A stretch of DNA of 7,750 nucleotides from Candidatus Galloscillospira excrementavium (GCA_018711785.1 DVHW01000196.1:1-7750); one strand, 5' to 3'. Positions 1 to 6,224 are shown, numbered from the stretch's first letter. The notes: generated from the letters alone by a model not told the origin. A program made the numbers and translations.

Positions 1-135
1 GAGACCGCCGCCCTGCGGGAGCTCTTCGGCCTGACCGCCATCCCGCCCTTCCAGGCGTGGCTGGAGAAAATGGGCTTTGTCCGGGACGGAACGCTCACCG
101 AACTGGCCGGGGACGGCTCCATTCTGCTCTCATAA
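1..135 (+). CDS. eutB: Ethanolamine ammonia-lyase large subunit, C-terminal 44 residues (5' partial)
   Basis: The reading frame is open from base 1 and ends at TAA 133-135. It encodes 44 residues beginning ETAALRELFGL and ending with a RDGTLTELAGDGSILLS-like tail, which matches the usual end of EutB (leucine-rich helix, then a 'G..RDG.LT..AGD' tail). EutB is the catalytic TIM-barrel subunit of the adenosylcobalamin-dependent lyase that converts ethanolamine to acetaldehyde and ammonia. The barrel and active site lie upstream of the window, so catalytic residues cannot be judged. The stop codon overlaps the ribosome site of the next gene (AAGGGGG, 134-140) and eutC starts 12 bases further on, the standard eutB-eutC pairing. 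Identification rests on this tail plus the adjacent eutC. Confidence 0.9.
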   Translation, partial: ETAALRELFGLTAIPPFQAWLEKMGFVRDGTLTELAGDGSILLS

Positions 136-147
136 GGGGGAACTTCT

Positions 148-1053
148 GTGAACGAAACCGAACTGCGCGCCCTCATCGAGCGCATGATCGCCGACCTGGC
201 GGGCCAGGCCCCCACGCCCCAGGTGAAGTCGGCGGACTACCGCCCCATGGAGCCGGAGGGGAACACCCGCCCCGGCCAGGGCTCCGACCCCGCCGCCGCC
301 CTGCCCGACATCACGGCGGTGGACATCCGCAGGCAGTACTTGGTGGAGCACCCCCGGAACGGCCCCGCCTTCCTGGCCCTGAAGGCCAGGACCCCGGCCC
401 GCATCGGCCTGGGCCGGGCGGGGGCCCGGTACAAGACCGCCACCATGCTCCGCTTCCGGGCCGACCACGCGGCGGCCCAGGACTCTGTGTTCTCCCTGGT
501 GAGCGAGGACTTTGTGGCCCGCAACCACTTCGTGCCGGTGCAGACCCTCTGCAAAGACAAGGACGAGTACCTGACCCGGCCCGACAAGGGCCGCCGCTTT
601 GACGAGGCCAACCAGGCCGTCATCTGCCGTACCCTGGGAGACCATCCCCAGGTGGCCCTGGTGGTGGGGGACGGGCTCTCCTCCGCGGCCATCGAGGCCA
701 ATGCGGAGGACTGCATCGCCGCCATCCGGGCGGGCCTCCAGACCTACGGCATCTCCACCGGCGAGATCCTCTTTGTCAAGTTCTGCCGGGTGGGGGCCAG
801 CGACCACATCGGAGAGCTCACCGGGGCGGAGGTGGTCTGTATGCTGGTGGGAGAGCGGCCGGGACTGGTGACCGCCGAGTCCATGTCCGCCTACCTGACC
901 TATGGCGCCCACATCGGCGTACCCGAGTCCAAGCGCACCGTCGTTTCTAACATCCACCGCCAGGGCACCACCGCCGTGGAGGCGGGCGCGCATATCGCGG
1001 AGTTGATTAAGACCATGCTGGAGAAAAAAGCCAGCGGCATTGACCTGAAATAG
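148..1053 (+). CDS. eutC: Ethanolamine ammonia-lyase small subunit EutC
   Basis: 301 residues from a GTG start at 148, preceded by AAGGGGG at 134-140 with a 7-base spacer. EutC pairs with EutB and contributes to the adenosylcobalamin site of the lyase that breaks ethanolamine into acetaldehyde and ammonia inside the microcompartment. Family hallmarks in order: RIGLGRAGARYKT (about 85-97), RADHAAAQDSVF (about 103-114), VVGDGLSS (about 172-179), GERPGL, SMSAYLTYGAHIG and the RTVVSNIH..G..AVEAGA tail. The first 17 residues (NETELRALIERMIADL) form an amphipathic helix of encapsulation-peptide type, followed by a flexible Pro/Gly linker to about residue 55. The length is normal. Its last 23 codons plus stop (982-1053) are repeated at 1209-1280, and a hairpin-rich segment follows the stop directly. 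The annotation is secure. Confidence 0.97.
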   Translation: MNETELRALIERMIADLAGQAPTPQVKSADYRPMEPEGNTRPGQGSDPAAALPDITAVDIRRQYLVEHPRNGPAFLALKARTPARIGLGRAGARYKTATMLRFRADHAAAQDSVFSLVSEDFVARNHFVPVQTLCKDKDEYLTRPDKGRRFDEANQAVICRTLGDHPQVALVVGDGLSSAAIEANAEDCIAAIRAGLQTYGISTGEILFVKFCRVGASDHIGELTGAEVVCMLVGERPGLVTAESMSAYLTYGAHIGVPESKRTVVSNIHRQGTTAVEAGAHIAELIKTMLEKKASGIDLK

Positions 1054-1208
1054 CCCCCGCGCCCGCCTCCACCGCCCGCACAGCGGGCCGCGCGCCAGCG
1101 CGTACAAGCGGTTTGCCCGCAGGCAAACCCTTGATGCCGGGCGAATCGCATTTGCCCGGCAGATGCAAATGCCCCTGGGCCCCCGCGGAGCCCGCTCCGC
1201 GGGGCGCG
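1054..1208 (+). repeat. Hairpin-rich intergenic element between eutC and its duplicated tail
   Basis: This non-coding segment contains a run of perfect inverted repeats. 1110-1117 pairs with 1122-1129 (GGTTTGCC/GGCAAACC, 4-base loop). 1148-1155 pairs with 1165-1172 (GCATTTGC/GCAAATGC). 1135-1142 pairs with 1154-1161 (TGCCGGGC/GCCCGGCA), which interlocks with the previous stem so the two cannot form together. 1181-1190 pairs with 1195-1204 (CCCCGCGGAG/CTCCGCGGGG, loop CCCG). There is no T-run after the last stem, so it does not look like a Rho-independent terminator. It has the look of a REP- or MITE-like intergenic repeat that may also stall or stabilise mRNA. No transposase is present. Whether it recurs in the genome cannot be seen here; the strand is nominal. 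Confidence 0.6.
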
Positions 1209-1280
1209 GCGGGGGCGCACATCGCGGAGCTCATCAAAACCATGCTGGAGAAGAAAGCCAGCGGCATGGACCTGAAATAA
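1209..1280 (+). pseudogene. Second, diverged copy of the eutC 3' end (24-codon remnant)
   Basis: These 72 bases align without gaps to 982-1053, the end of eutC (offset 227). Translated in the matching frame, both encode the same 23-residue tail except Ile to Met near the end, and both finish with a stop (TAG in the gene, TAA here). I count 9 base differences: 7 at synonymous positions, 1 amino-acid change and 1 in the stop codon. No start codon or ribosome site precedes the copy and the frame upstream is hairpin sequence, so it should not be translated as a protein of its own. It is followed by the eutL ribosome site. It is most simply the remnant of an older or allelic eutC end left by recombination or by insertion of the adjacent hairpin element. 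Confidence 0.85.
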
Positions 1281-1291
1281 GAGGTGATACC

Positions 1292-1945
1292 ATGACAGGA
1301 GACCTCATCCCCGTCAACCTATTAGCCACCCACACCATCGCCAACGTGAGCGAGACCCTGGCCCAGAGGCTGGGCCTGCCCGACGGCCACCGTTCCATCG
1401 GCATCCTCACCACCGACTGCGACGACGCCACCTACTGCGCCCTGGACGAGGCCACCAAGGCCGCCGCCGTGGAGGTGGCCTACGGCCGCAGCCTCTACGC
1501 CGGGGCGGCCAACGCCTCCACCAAGTACGCCGGGGAGGTCATCGGCATCCTCTCCGGCCCCAACCCGGCGGAGGTCCAGAGCGGCCTGCGGGCCGCGGCG
1601 GCCTTCCTCGCCGACGGGGCGGGCTTCCGCTCCGCCAATGCTGACGACAGCGTGGTCTACTTCGCCCACACGGTCTCCCGCACCGGCAGCTACCTCTCCC
1701 GGGTGGCCGGCGTGCGGGAGGGAGAGGCCCTGGCCTACCTCATCGCCCCGCCCCTGGAGGCGGTGGTGGGCCTGGACGAGGCCATGAAGGCGGCCGACGT
1801 GGAGCTGGCCGTCCTCTTTGAGCCCCCCAGCGAGACCAACTTCGGCGGCGGCCTGCTCACCGGCACCCAGAGCGCCTGCAACGCCGCCTGCGCCGCCTTT
1901 GCCGAGGCGGTGAAGGCCGTCGCCCAGTCCCCCCGGGAGGTTTAG
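1292..1945 (+). CDS. eutL: Microcompartment shell protein EutL (tandem-BMC trimer)
   Basis: 217 residues from ATG 1292, which sits 5 bases after GAGGTG (1281-1286); the family length is about 219. EutL has two fused BMC folds and forms trimers that tile as pseudohexamers in the shell facet. EutL trimers are known for a gated central pore and small pores linked to ethanolamine binding. The N-terminal LIPVNLLATHTIANV, the segment around RSIGILTTDCDDATYCALDEATKAA and the late FEPPSETNFGGGLLTG loop (about 175-190) are typical, as is the C-terminal helix that starts SACNAACAAFAEAV. The frame stays open upstream to 1163, but that part would read the hairpin element and the eutC remnant out of frame, so it is rejected as a start. 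The gene is followed by a 136-base gap. Confidence 0.96.
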   Translation: MTGDLIPVNLLATHTIANVSETLAQRLGLPDGHRSIGILTTDCDDATYCALDEATKAAAVEVAYGRSLYAGAANASTKYAGEVIGILSGPNPAEVQSGLRAAAAFLADGAGFRSANADDSVVYFAHTVSRTGSYLSRVAGVREGEALAYLIAPPLEAVVGLDEAMKAADVELAVLFEPPSETNFGGGLLTGTQSACNAACAAFAEAVKAVAQSPREV

Positions 1946-2081
1946 GACCCGTCTTTTTTACGGAAAGATCATCACTTCGCTCAGGGACGTGCCTTCCAGG
2001 GGAACCCGTTCCCCTCGATACGCGCCCACGGCGCAATCTCCCCCCCTCCGCTCTCCGAGGGGGAGGAAACGGAGGACTTCT
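1946..2081 (+). other. Intergenic gap eutL-eutE with inverted repeats
   Basis: This is the second-longest gap in an otherwise compact operon. It holds AGGGGAAC at 1998-2005 against GTTCCCCT at 2008-2015, a near-perfect palindrome. It also holds CCCCCTC at 2042-2048 against GAGGGGG at 2057-2063, whose right arm ends 7 bases before the eutE ribosome site (GGAGG, 2071-2075). A T-run (about 1953-1958) lies just after the eutL stop but has no GC stem in front of it, so it is not a terminator. The first half is less GC-rich than the genes. No convincing small gene was found. The stems could modulate eutE translation or be an inserted intergenic repeat; both are inference. Confidence 0.55.
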
Positions 2082-3563
2082 ATGGATCTGGATAAAGACT
2101 TGCGCTCCATTCAGGAGGTGCGGAATCTCCTGGCCGCGGCCAGGGGGGCCCAGCAGGCCCTGGCGCGGATGGACCAGGGGCAGCTGGACGCCATGGTGGC
2201 GGCGGTCTCCGCCGCCGGCGCCCGGCACGCCCGGCATCTGGCCGAGCTGGCGGTGGAGGAGACCGGCTTTGGCAAGGTGGAGGACAAGGAGCTGAAAAAC
2301 CGCTTCGCCGCCCTCACCCTCTACGACGCCATCAAGGACGAGCGCACCCACGGCGTGCTGGCCGAGGACCGGGAAAAGCGCACCATCGACATCGGCGTGC
2401 CCGTGGGCATCGTGGCCGCCCTGGTGCCCTCCACCAACCCCACCTCCACGGTCATCTACAAGACCATGATCTGCCTGAAGGCAGGCAACCCGGTCATCTT
2501 CTCCCCCCACCCTGGGGCCCTGAAGTGCATCCGGGAGGCGGTGGCGGTGGTCCGCCAGGCCGCCGAGGGCGCCGGCGCGCCGCCGGGCAGTGTCTCCTGC
2601 ATCTCCACCCCCACCCTGGAGGCCACCACCGCCCTGATGAAGCACGACCACACCCGGCTCATCCTGGCCACCGGCGGCGGGGCCATGGTGAAGGCGGCCT
2701 ACTCCTCCGGCACCCCCGCCATCGGCGTGGGGGCGGGCAACGGGCCGGCCTATATCCACCGCACCGCCGACGTGGCCCGGGCGGTCAAGCGCATCCTGGA
2801 CTCCAAGACCTTCGACAACGGCACGGTCTGCGCCAGCGAGCAGAGCATCGTGGTCACCGCCCAGATGGAGCCCTCGGTCACCGCCGAGCTGAAGCGCCAG
2901 GGGGCCTATGTGCTCTCCGACGCCGAGCACCGCACCCTCTCCAAATGCATCCTCCGCCCCAACGGCACCATGAACCCGGCCATCGTGGGCCGGAGCGTGG
3001 AGGAGGTGGCAAGGCTGGCCGGCCTGGCGGGCATCCCCGCCTCGGCCCGGGTGCTGGTGGCCCGGGAGACCGGCGTGGGCCCCGGCTATCCCTACTCCAA
3101 TGAAAAATTGGGGCTCATCCTGGCATACTATGTGGAGCCGGACGAGGAGGCGGTGCTGCGCCGCTGCGTGGAGATCCTGGAGTGGGAGGGCGCGGGCCAC
3201 ACCTTCTCCATCCACGCCGAGGACGAGGCCGTGGTCCGCCGCTTCGCCGCCGCGGTCCCCGCCAGCCGGGTGCTGGTGAACACCCCCTCCGCCCTGGGCG
3301 GCATCGGGGCCAGCACCTGCCTCTTCCCCGCCCTCACCCTGGGCTGCGGGGCGGTGGGCGGCTCCTCCAGCTCCAACAACATCGGCCCCCTGGACCTCAT
3401 CAACATCAAGCGGGTGGCCTGGGGCGTCCGGGAGCTGGAGGACCTGCGGGCCGGGGACGCCTCCTCCCCCTGGGAGAACAGCACCCCGGCGGGAGTGGCG
3501 GGAGTGGACGCCGGGGCCCTGGATGAGCTGGTGCGGCAGATCATGAGGAGGCTGAACGTATGA
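2082..3563 (+). CDS. eutE: CoA-acylating acetaldehyde dehydrogenase EutE
   Basis: 493 residues from ATG 2082, six bases after GGAGG. EutE oxidises acetaldehyde with NAD+ and CoA to acetyl-CoA in the microcompartment lumen. Visible ALDH-family marks are PSTNPTST (116-123) and the NPVIFSPHP cofactor region, [30 protein letters not shown], and [11 protein letters not shown] containing the catalytic Cys250. The dehydrogenase domain ends with [26 protein letters not shown]. After it come a linker (to about 475) and an amphipathic C-terminal helix, [14 protein letters not shown] (480-493). This looks like a C-terminal encapsulation peptide, whereas enterobacterial EutE carries it at the N-terminus; the N-terminus here ([17 protein letters not shown]) is an ordinary EutE-type helix. 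The TGA stop overlaps the next start as ATGA, implying translational coupling. Confidence 0.97.
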   Translation: MDLDKDLRSIQEVRNLLAAARGAQQALARMDQGQLDAMVAAVSAAGARHARHLAELAVEETGFGKVEDKELKNRFAALTLYDAIKDERTHGVLAEDREKRTIDIGVPVGIVAALVPSTNPTSTVIYKTMICLKAGNPVIFSPHPGALKCIREAVAVVRQAAEGAGAPPGSVSCISTPTLEATTALMKHDHTRLILATGGGAMVKAAYSSGTPAIGVGAGNGPAYIHRTADVARAVKRILDSKTFDNGTVCASEQSIVVTAQMEPSVTAELKRQGAYVLSDAEHRTLSKCILRPNGTMNPAIVGRSVEEVARLAGLAGIPASARVLVARETGVGPGYPYSNEKLGLILAYYVEPDEEAVLRRCVEILEWEGAGHTFSIHAEDEAVVRRFAAAVPASRVLVNTPSALGGIGASTCLFPALTLGCGAVGGSSSSNNIGPLDLINIKRVAWGVRELEDLRAGDASSPWENSTPAGVAGVDAGALDELVRQIMRRLNV

Positions 3564-4276
3564 GCGAAGTCAACGCCGACGGCGTGCTCCTGAACCCCCA
3601 GGAGCACCTGCTCCAGGAGGTGCAGAATCTGACGAACTCCCTCATGGCCGAACCCCCCGCCCACCGGGACGAGGAGCCGGTGATGGAGCACCCGGTGTAC
3701 GCCGCCAATGGCGAGGCGGCCGGGACGGTGGGCGGCGCGCCCCACATGCCCCCGGAGACTGCCGCCCCGCCCGGGGGGCACACCCCCTCCGGGACGGCTA
3801 TGAGCCGGGAGGGGGCAAAGCCCCCCGCACCCAAACGGACGAGAAAGAAAGCGGCCAGCCCTCCGTCCCCCAAGGGCGGCGGCCGGCCGCCGGACATCCC
3901 GGTGTACGCCGGGGCATCCTCCCCCGCCCCCCGGGCGGTTTCAAACCCCTCAAACAACAAAAAAGGAGCTGTGAAAATGGCAAACACGAACGCGCTTGGA
4001 ATGGTAGAGACCCGGGGCCTGGTGGCCTCCATCGAGGCGGCCGACGCCATGGTCAAGGCCGCCAACGTCCAGCTGGTGGGCAAGGAGCAGGTGGGCGGCG
4101 GACTGGTTACCGTCATGGTCCGGGGGGACGTGGGGGCCGTCAAGGCGGCCACCGACGCCGGGGCCGCCGCCGCGGAGAAGGTGGGCGAGCTGGTCAGCGT
4201 CCACGTCATCCCCCGGCCCCACGCCGAGGTGGACGGCATCCTGCCCCACGCCAGGGGCGAGGGCGGCGGGGAGTAA
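3560..4276 (+). CDS. Extended shell protein: 139-residue N-terminal extension fused to EutM (long form)
   Basis: 238 residues from ATG 3560, overlapping the eutE stop (ATGA) with AGGAGG at 3546-3551 and an 8-base spacer, so this start should be used. Residues 1-139 precede a complete EutM. The extension begins with a short helix-prone stretch ([17 protein letters not shown], 13-29) and then a low-complexity region rich in Pro, Gly and Ala. That region holds a basic patch ([18 protein letters not shown], about 92-109) and two PVYA motifs (about 45-48 and 114-117). No known domain is recognised in it; it is probably disordered. There is no stop between it and EutM. If made, it could co-assemble with short EutM in hexamers and display the tail on one shell face. 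Alternatives are a decayed small gene that has lost its stop, or a separately acting leader. The frame is certain; the function is inference. Confidence 0.6.
   Translation: MSEVNADGVLLNPQEHLLQEVQNLTNSLMAEPPAHRDEEPVMEHPVYAANGEAAGTVGGAPHMPPETAAPPGGHTPSGTAMSREGAKPPAPKRTRKKAASPPSPKGGGRPPDIPVYAGASSPAPRAVSNPSNNKKGAVKMANTNALGMVETRGLVASIEAADAMVKAANVQLVGKEQVGGGLVTVMVRGDVGAVKAATDAGAAAAEKVGELVSVHVIPRPHAEVDGILPHARGEGGGE
3963..3979 (+). promoter_or_regulatory. Internal ribosome site for the canonical EutM start
   Basis: AAGGAG at 3963-3968 lies 8 bases before ATG 3977, inside the long frame. The 40 or so bases leading up to it (3938-3976) are strikingly A-rich compared with the GC-rich surroundings, as expected for an unstructured initiation region. 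The protein that follows starts exactly where standard EutM proteins start. This decides that a normal-length EutM is made, whether or not the upstream frame is also translated. Confidence 0.85.
3977..4276 (+). CDS. eutM: Microcompartment shell protein EutM (BMC-H hexamer, short form)
   Basis: 99 residues from the internal ATG 3977; the family length is about 97. EutM is the main hexameric facet protein of the ethanolamine shell. The single BMC fold is complete: [20 protein letters not shown], then [20 protein letters not shown] with the GGG pore loop, then [19 protein letters not shown] and [21 protein letters not shown]. The match to EutM is nearly residue for residue through the IPRPH motif. 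The same frame continues upstream into the long form starting at 3560. The stop is 3 bases before the eutT start, and GGGGAG for eutT (4268-4273) lies within the last codons. Confidence 0.94.
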   Translation: MANTNALGMVETRGLVASIEAADAMVKAANVQLVGKEQVGGGLVTVMVRGDVGAVKAATDAGAAAAEKVGELVSVHVIPRPHAEVDGILPHARGEGGGE

Positions 4277-4279
4277 GCC

Positions 4280-5017
4280 GTGGCCCTTTTGACCGAGGCG
4301 GACGTGCGCCGCATGTCCGCGGAGGGGACGCGGGGCCCGGTGGTGGTCCGCGCCCACGAGGTCCTCTCCCCCGGCGCCCGGGACTGGCTACGGGAGCACC
4401 GGGTGGAGGTGGTCTACCCCCAGGGGCGGGGCGGCGCGGACGGGGCGGAGACCCCTCCGGGGCGCTACCGCACCCTCTTCGGCGGGGAGCTGACCGAGAA
4501 GCCGGAGCACATGACCCACCTGAAGGGCAACGTGCTGGTCTTCAAGGACCACCCCCGCATCCGCTTCCGGGGGATGATCGACCTGCTGGAGGCCGAGCTC
4601 CTCCTGGCCCAGCAGGCCGCCGCCGGGGAGGGCTACCCCGCCCTGGTATCGGAGCTGGAGGAGGTGCTGGGCTTTGTCCGCCGGTGCGTCCGCTTCGACG
4701 TGCTGGACGAGCCGGTGGGGGAGTTCACCCTCTGCGGCTACGGCCCGGAGGAGCTGCGGGAGTATTCCCACTACCCGGAAAAGCACTTCGGCCAGCCCCA
4801 CTTCCTGCCCCACTACACCGACGGCCCGGCCCTGCTGGCCGTCAACAGGGCCCGCACCGTGGCCCGGCAGACCGAGCTGGCGGCCTACGCCGCCTTCCGG
4901 GACTCTGACGGCAACGTGACCCGGGGGGACATGATCCTGGCCCTCAACCGCCTGTCCTCCCTGCTGTGGATCCTGATGATCCGGTGCAAGGCGGGCCGGT
5001 ATTCCAAAGAGAGGTGA
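4280..5017 (+). CDS. eutT: EutT-type ATP:cob(I)alamin adenosyltransferase
   Basis: 245 residues from GTG 4280, six bases after GGGGAG. EutT makes the adenosylcobalamin needed by EutBC. The N-terminal part (LTEADVRRMSAEG, then VLSPGARDWLREHRVEVVY) and the core (THLKGNVLVFKDHPRIRFRG, then MIDLLEAELLLAQ) follow the family, and the gene ends with the ALNRLSSLLWILMI helix matching the ALNRLSS motif of known EutT. The HX11CCXXC cysteine motif of the Salmonella enzyme is absent: the equivalent stretch (about RYRTLFGGELTEKPEH, residues 62-77) has no Cys. From memory, some Firmicute EutT proteins also lack it and do not need the metal. The downstream ribosome site overlaps the stop codon. Assignment is firm; the cofactor consequence is inference. 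Confidence 0.92.
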   Translation: MALLTEADVRRMSAEGTRGPVVVRAHEVLSPGARDWLREHRVEVVYPQGRGGADGAETPPGRYRTLFGGELTEKPEHMTHLKGNVLVFKDHPRIRFRGMIDLLEAELLLAQQAAAGEGYPALVSELEEVLGFVRRCVRFDVLDEPVGEFTLCGYGPEELREYSHYPEKHFGQPHFLPHYTDGPALLAVNRARTVARQTELAAYAAFRDSDGNVTRGDMILALNRLSSLLWILMIRCKAGRYSKER

Positions 5018-5022
5018 GACCT

Positions 5023-5670
5023 TTGTCCGCGGTTTCTTCCCTCCAGCTGGACGCCCTGGCGGCCCGGCTGGCCGAATATCTGACCGTGCCCCTGGAGGCC
5101 AGCGGGCGGCACGTCCACCTGTCCCGGGCCCACGTGGAGGCCCTCTTCGGCCCGGGCTACCGGCTGAACCGGGTGCGGGAGCTGAGCCAGCCCGGCCAGT
5201 TCGTCTGCGCCGAGCGGCTCACCCTGGCGGGCCCCAAGGGGGAGATCCCCAATGTGGTAGTCCTGGGCCCGGAGCGGAAGGAGAGCCAGGTGGAGATCTC
5301 CCTCACCGACGCGGTGGCCCTGGGGGTACACCCCCCGGTGCGGCTCTCCGGGGACCTGGACGGCACCCCCGGCATCACCCTCCGCCACGGGGACCGGACC
5401 CTCACCCTGGACCGGGGGCTGCTGGTAGCCAGGCGGCACATCCACATGACCCCGGCCGACGCCCGGCGCTTCGGCGTGGAGAACGGCCAGGCGGTGCGCC
5501 TGCGCACCTTCACCAGCCGGGCGGTTATCTTCACCGGCGTGGACGTGCGGGTCTCCGACCAGTTCGCCACCGCGGTCCACCTGGACTACGACGAGGCGAA
5601 CGCCTGCGGCTTTCAGAAGGGGGACCGGGCCATGATCCTGCCCGGCTCATCGTCCCCGCCGCAGGAATAA
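5023..5670 (+). CDS. pduL: PduL-type phosphotransacylase (phosphotransacetylase of the eut compartment)
   Basis: 215 residues from a TTG start at 5023, chosen because GAGGTG (5011-5016) lies 6 bases upstream and the length then equals the family's 210-215. The enzyme converts acetyl-CoA plus phosphate to acetyl-phosphate and recycles CoA inside the shell. It belongs to the zinc-dependent PduL family, not to the Pta/EutD fold. The two half-domains each show the metal-binding histidine pair: HVHLS (His30, His32) and HIHMT (His139, His141). The HLDYDEANACG tail motif contains His186. The N-terminal 20 residues (SSLQLDALAARLAEYL) form an encapsulation-type amphipathic helix. In these operons the gene is often labelled eutD. 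The frame extends upstream to 4966, but that part only overlaps eutT and is rejected. Confidence 0.95.
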   Translation: MSAVSSLQLDALAARLAEYLTVPLEASGRHVHLSRAHVEALFGPGYRLNRVRELSQPGQFVCAERLTLAGPKGEIPNVVVLGPERKESQVEISLTDAVALGVHPPVRLSGDLDGTPGITLRHGDRTLTLDRGLLVARRHIHMTPADARRFGVENGQAVRLRTFTSRAVIFTGVDVRVSDQFATAVHLDYDEANACGFQKGDRAMILPGSSSPPQE

Positions 5671-5702
5671 TCCTACACGGCAACAGAAAAGGAGGGGCTC
5701 CC

Positions 5703-5981
5703 ATGACGGTCGAAAATCGGGGGGACGCCCTCATCATCACGGAGCTGCCGGTGGAGCAGATGGCCCTGCTCTCCCTGGGCCTGGCCCTGGGGGAGGAGGA
5801 GCGGGCGGTGCTCCGGGCCCTTTTGGAGGGCCGGCGGGTCTATGTGCGGGAGGAGGGGCTGGAGTACAAGCGCTACTGCCGCACCGCCCCCCAGGGCGTC
5901 TATGTCCGCTGCACCGCCATGGAGCGGCAGCTCCGGGAGCTGGGGGTCGTCAAGCTGCGAAAGGGGTGTGAGCCCAGATGA
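5703..5981 (+). CDS. Small conserved-looking eut operon protein of unknown function
   Basis: 92 residues from ATG 5703, with a strong GGAGG (5691-5695) and a 7-base spacer, so it is very likely translated. I do not recognise a characterised function. It begins with a short beta-like segment (ALIITELPVEQMALLSLGLA) and an acidic helix (GEEERAVLRALLEG). Then come RRVYVREEGLEYKRY and a TAPQGVYVR segment, ending in a basic tail. No membrane segment, signal peptide or paired-Cys motif is visible. Its position between pduL and eutN is where, as I recall, Listeria and Enterococcus eut clusters also carry hypothetical genes. The VYV.EEGLEY..Y..TAP pattern reminds me of the uncharacterised eut_hyp family (TIGR02536), of which this might be a short version; that match is from memory and unchecked. 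The stop overlaps the eutN start (ATGATG). Confidence 0.8.
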   Translation: MTVENRGDALIITELPVEQMALLSLGLALGEEERAVLRALLEGRRVYVREEGLEYKRYCRTAPQGVYVRCTAMERQLRELGVVKLRKGCEPR

Positions 5982-6211
5982 TGCTGGGTGTTGTGACCGG
6001 AAATCTCTGGGCCACCAAGAAATCCGCCGCCCTGGTGGGGCAGACCTTCCTCACCGTCCGCGCCGGGGAGCGGGTGGTGGTCTGCGCCGACTGCGTGGGC
6101 GCGGGGACCGGCGAGACCGTCCTGGTGGCCACCGGCGGCGCGGCCCGGGTGGCGGCGGGGGCCTCCATCCCGGTGGACGCCGCCGTCGTGGGCATCGTAG
6201 ATCTTCCATAA
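5978..6211 (+). CDS. eutN: Microcompartment vertex protein EutN (BMC-P pentamer), short form
   Basis: 77 residues from ATG 5978 (a second ATG follows at once; AAGGGG at 5961-5966 favours the first). EutN/CcmL-type pentamers cap the vertices of the shell. Hallmarks are GVVTGNLWATKKSAALVGQ at the N-terminus, DCVGAGTGETVLVATGGAAR in the middle and PVDAAVVGIVDLP at the end. Typical EutN is 85-99 residues. Here the loop after the second strand is short (TFLTVRAGERVVVCADCVG) and the chain stops two residues after VGIVD, so the usual C-terminal strand is missing. The stop is clean and is followed by the eutH ribosome site (AAGGGGG, 6210-6216), so this is not an obvious frameshift. The upstream stop overlaps its start, implying coupling. 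Confidence 0.92.
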   Translation: MMLGVVTGNLWATKKSAALVGQTFLTVRAGERVVVCADCVGAGTGETVLVATGGAARVAAGASIPVDAAVVGIVDLP

Positions 6212-6224
6212 GGGGGCAGTCTGT

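Noticed and set aside
57..602. 181-codon + strand frame overlapping eutB and eutC
   Set aside because: Out of frame with both known genes, with an Arg/Gly/Pro/His-rich translation and no homology; it is a shadow.
1181..1204. Strong GC hairpin as a Rho-independent terminator after eutC
   Set aside because: No T-run follows the stem and the operon continues on the same strand with eutL.
1007..1267. Short minus-strand frames with repeated MPLAFFSSMVL-like peptides around 900-1430
   Set aside because: The likeness between them only reflects the duplicated eutC tail read on the opposite strand.
1163..1291. Upstream extension of EutL to ATG 1163
   Set aside because: It would translate the hairpin element and the eutC remnant in the wrong frame; ATG 1292 has its own GAGGTG and gives the family length.
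1946..2081. EutV-type antiterminator (paired hairpins with a terminator) in the eutL-eutE gap
   Set aside because: The two inverted repeats do not show the paired small-loop arrangement or a downstream terminator with a T-run.
1857..3215. Long open frame of 452 codons on the minus strand opposite eutE and the end of eutL
   Set aside because: It mirrors eutE codons; the His/Gly/Arg/Val-rich composition is typical of the shadow frame of GC-rich genes. No family match is recognised, and the + strand gene is certain.
4966..5022. Earlier ATG start for the PduL-type enzyme
   Set aside because: It lies inside eutT and adds a non-family N-terminus; TTG 5023 has a proper ribosome site and gives the normal length and an encapsulation-type helix.
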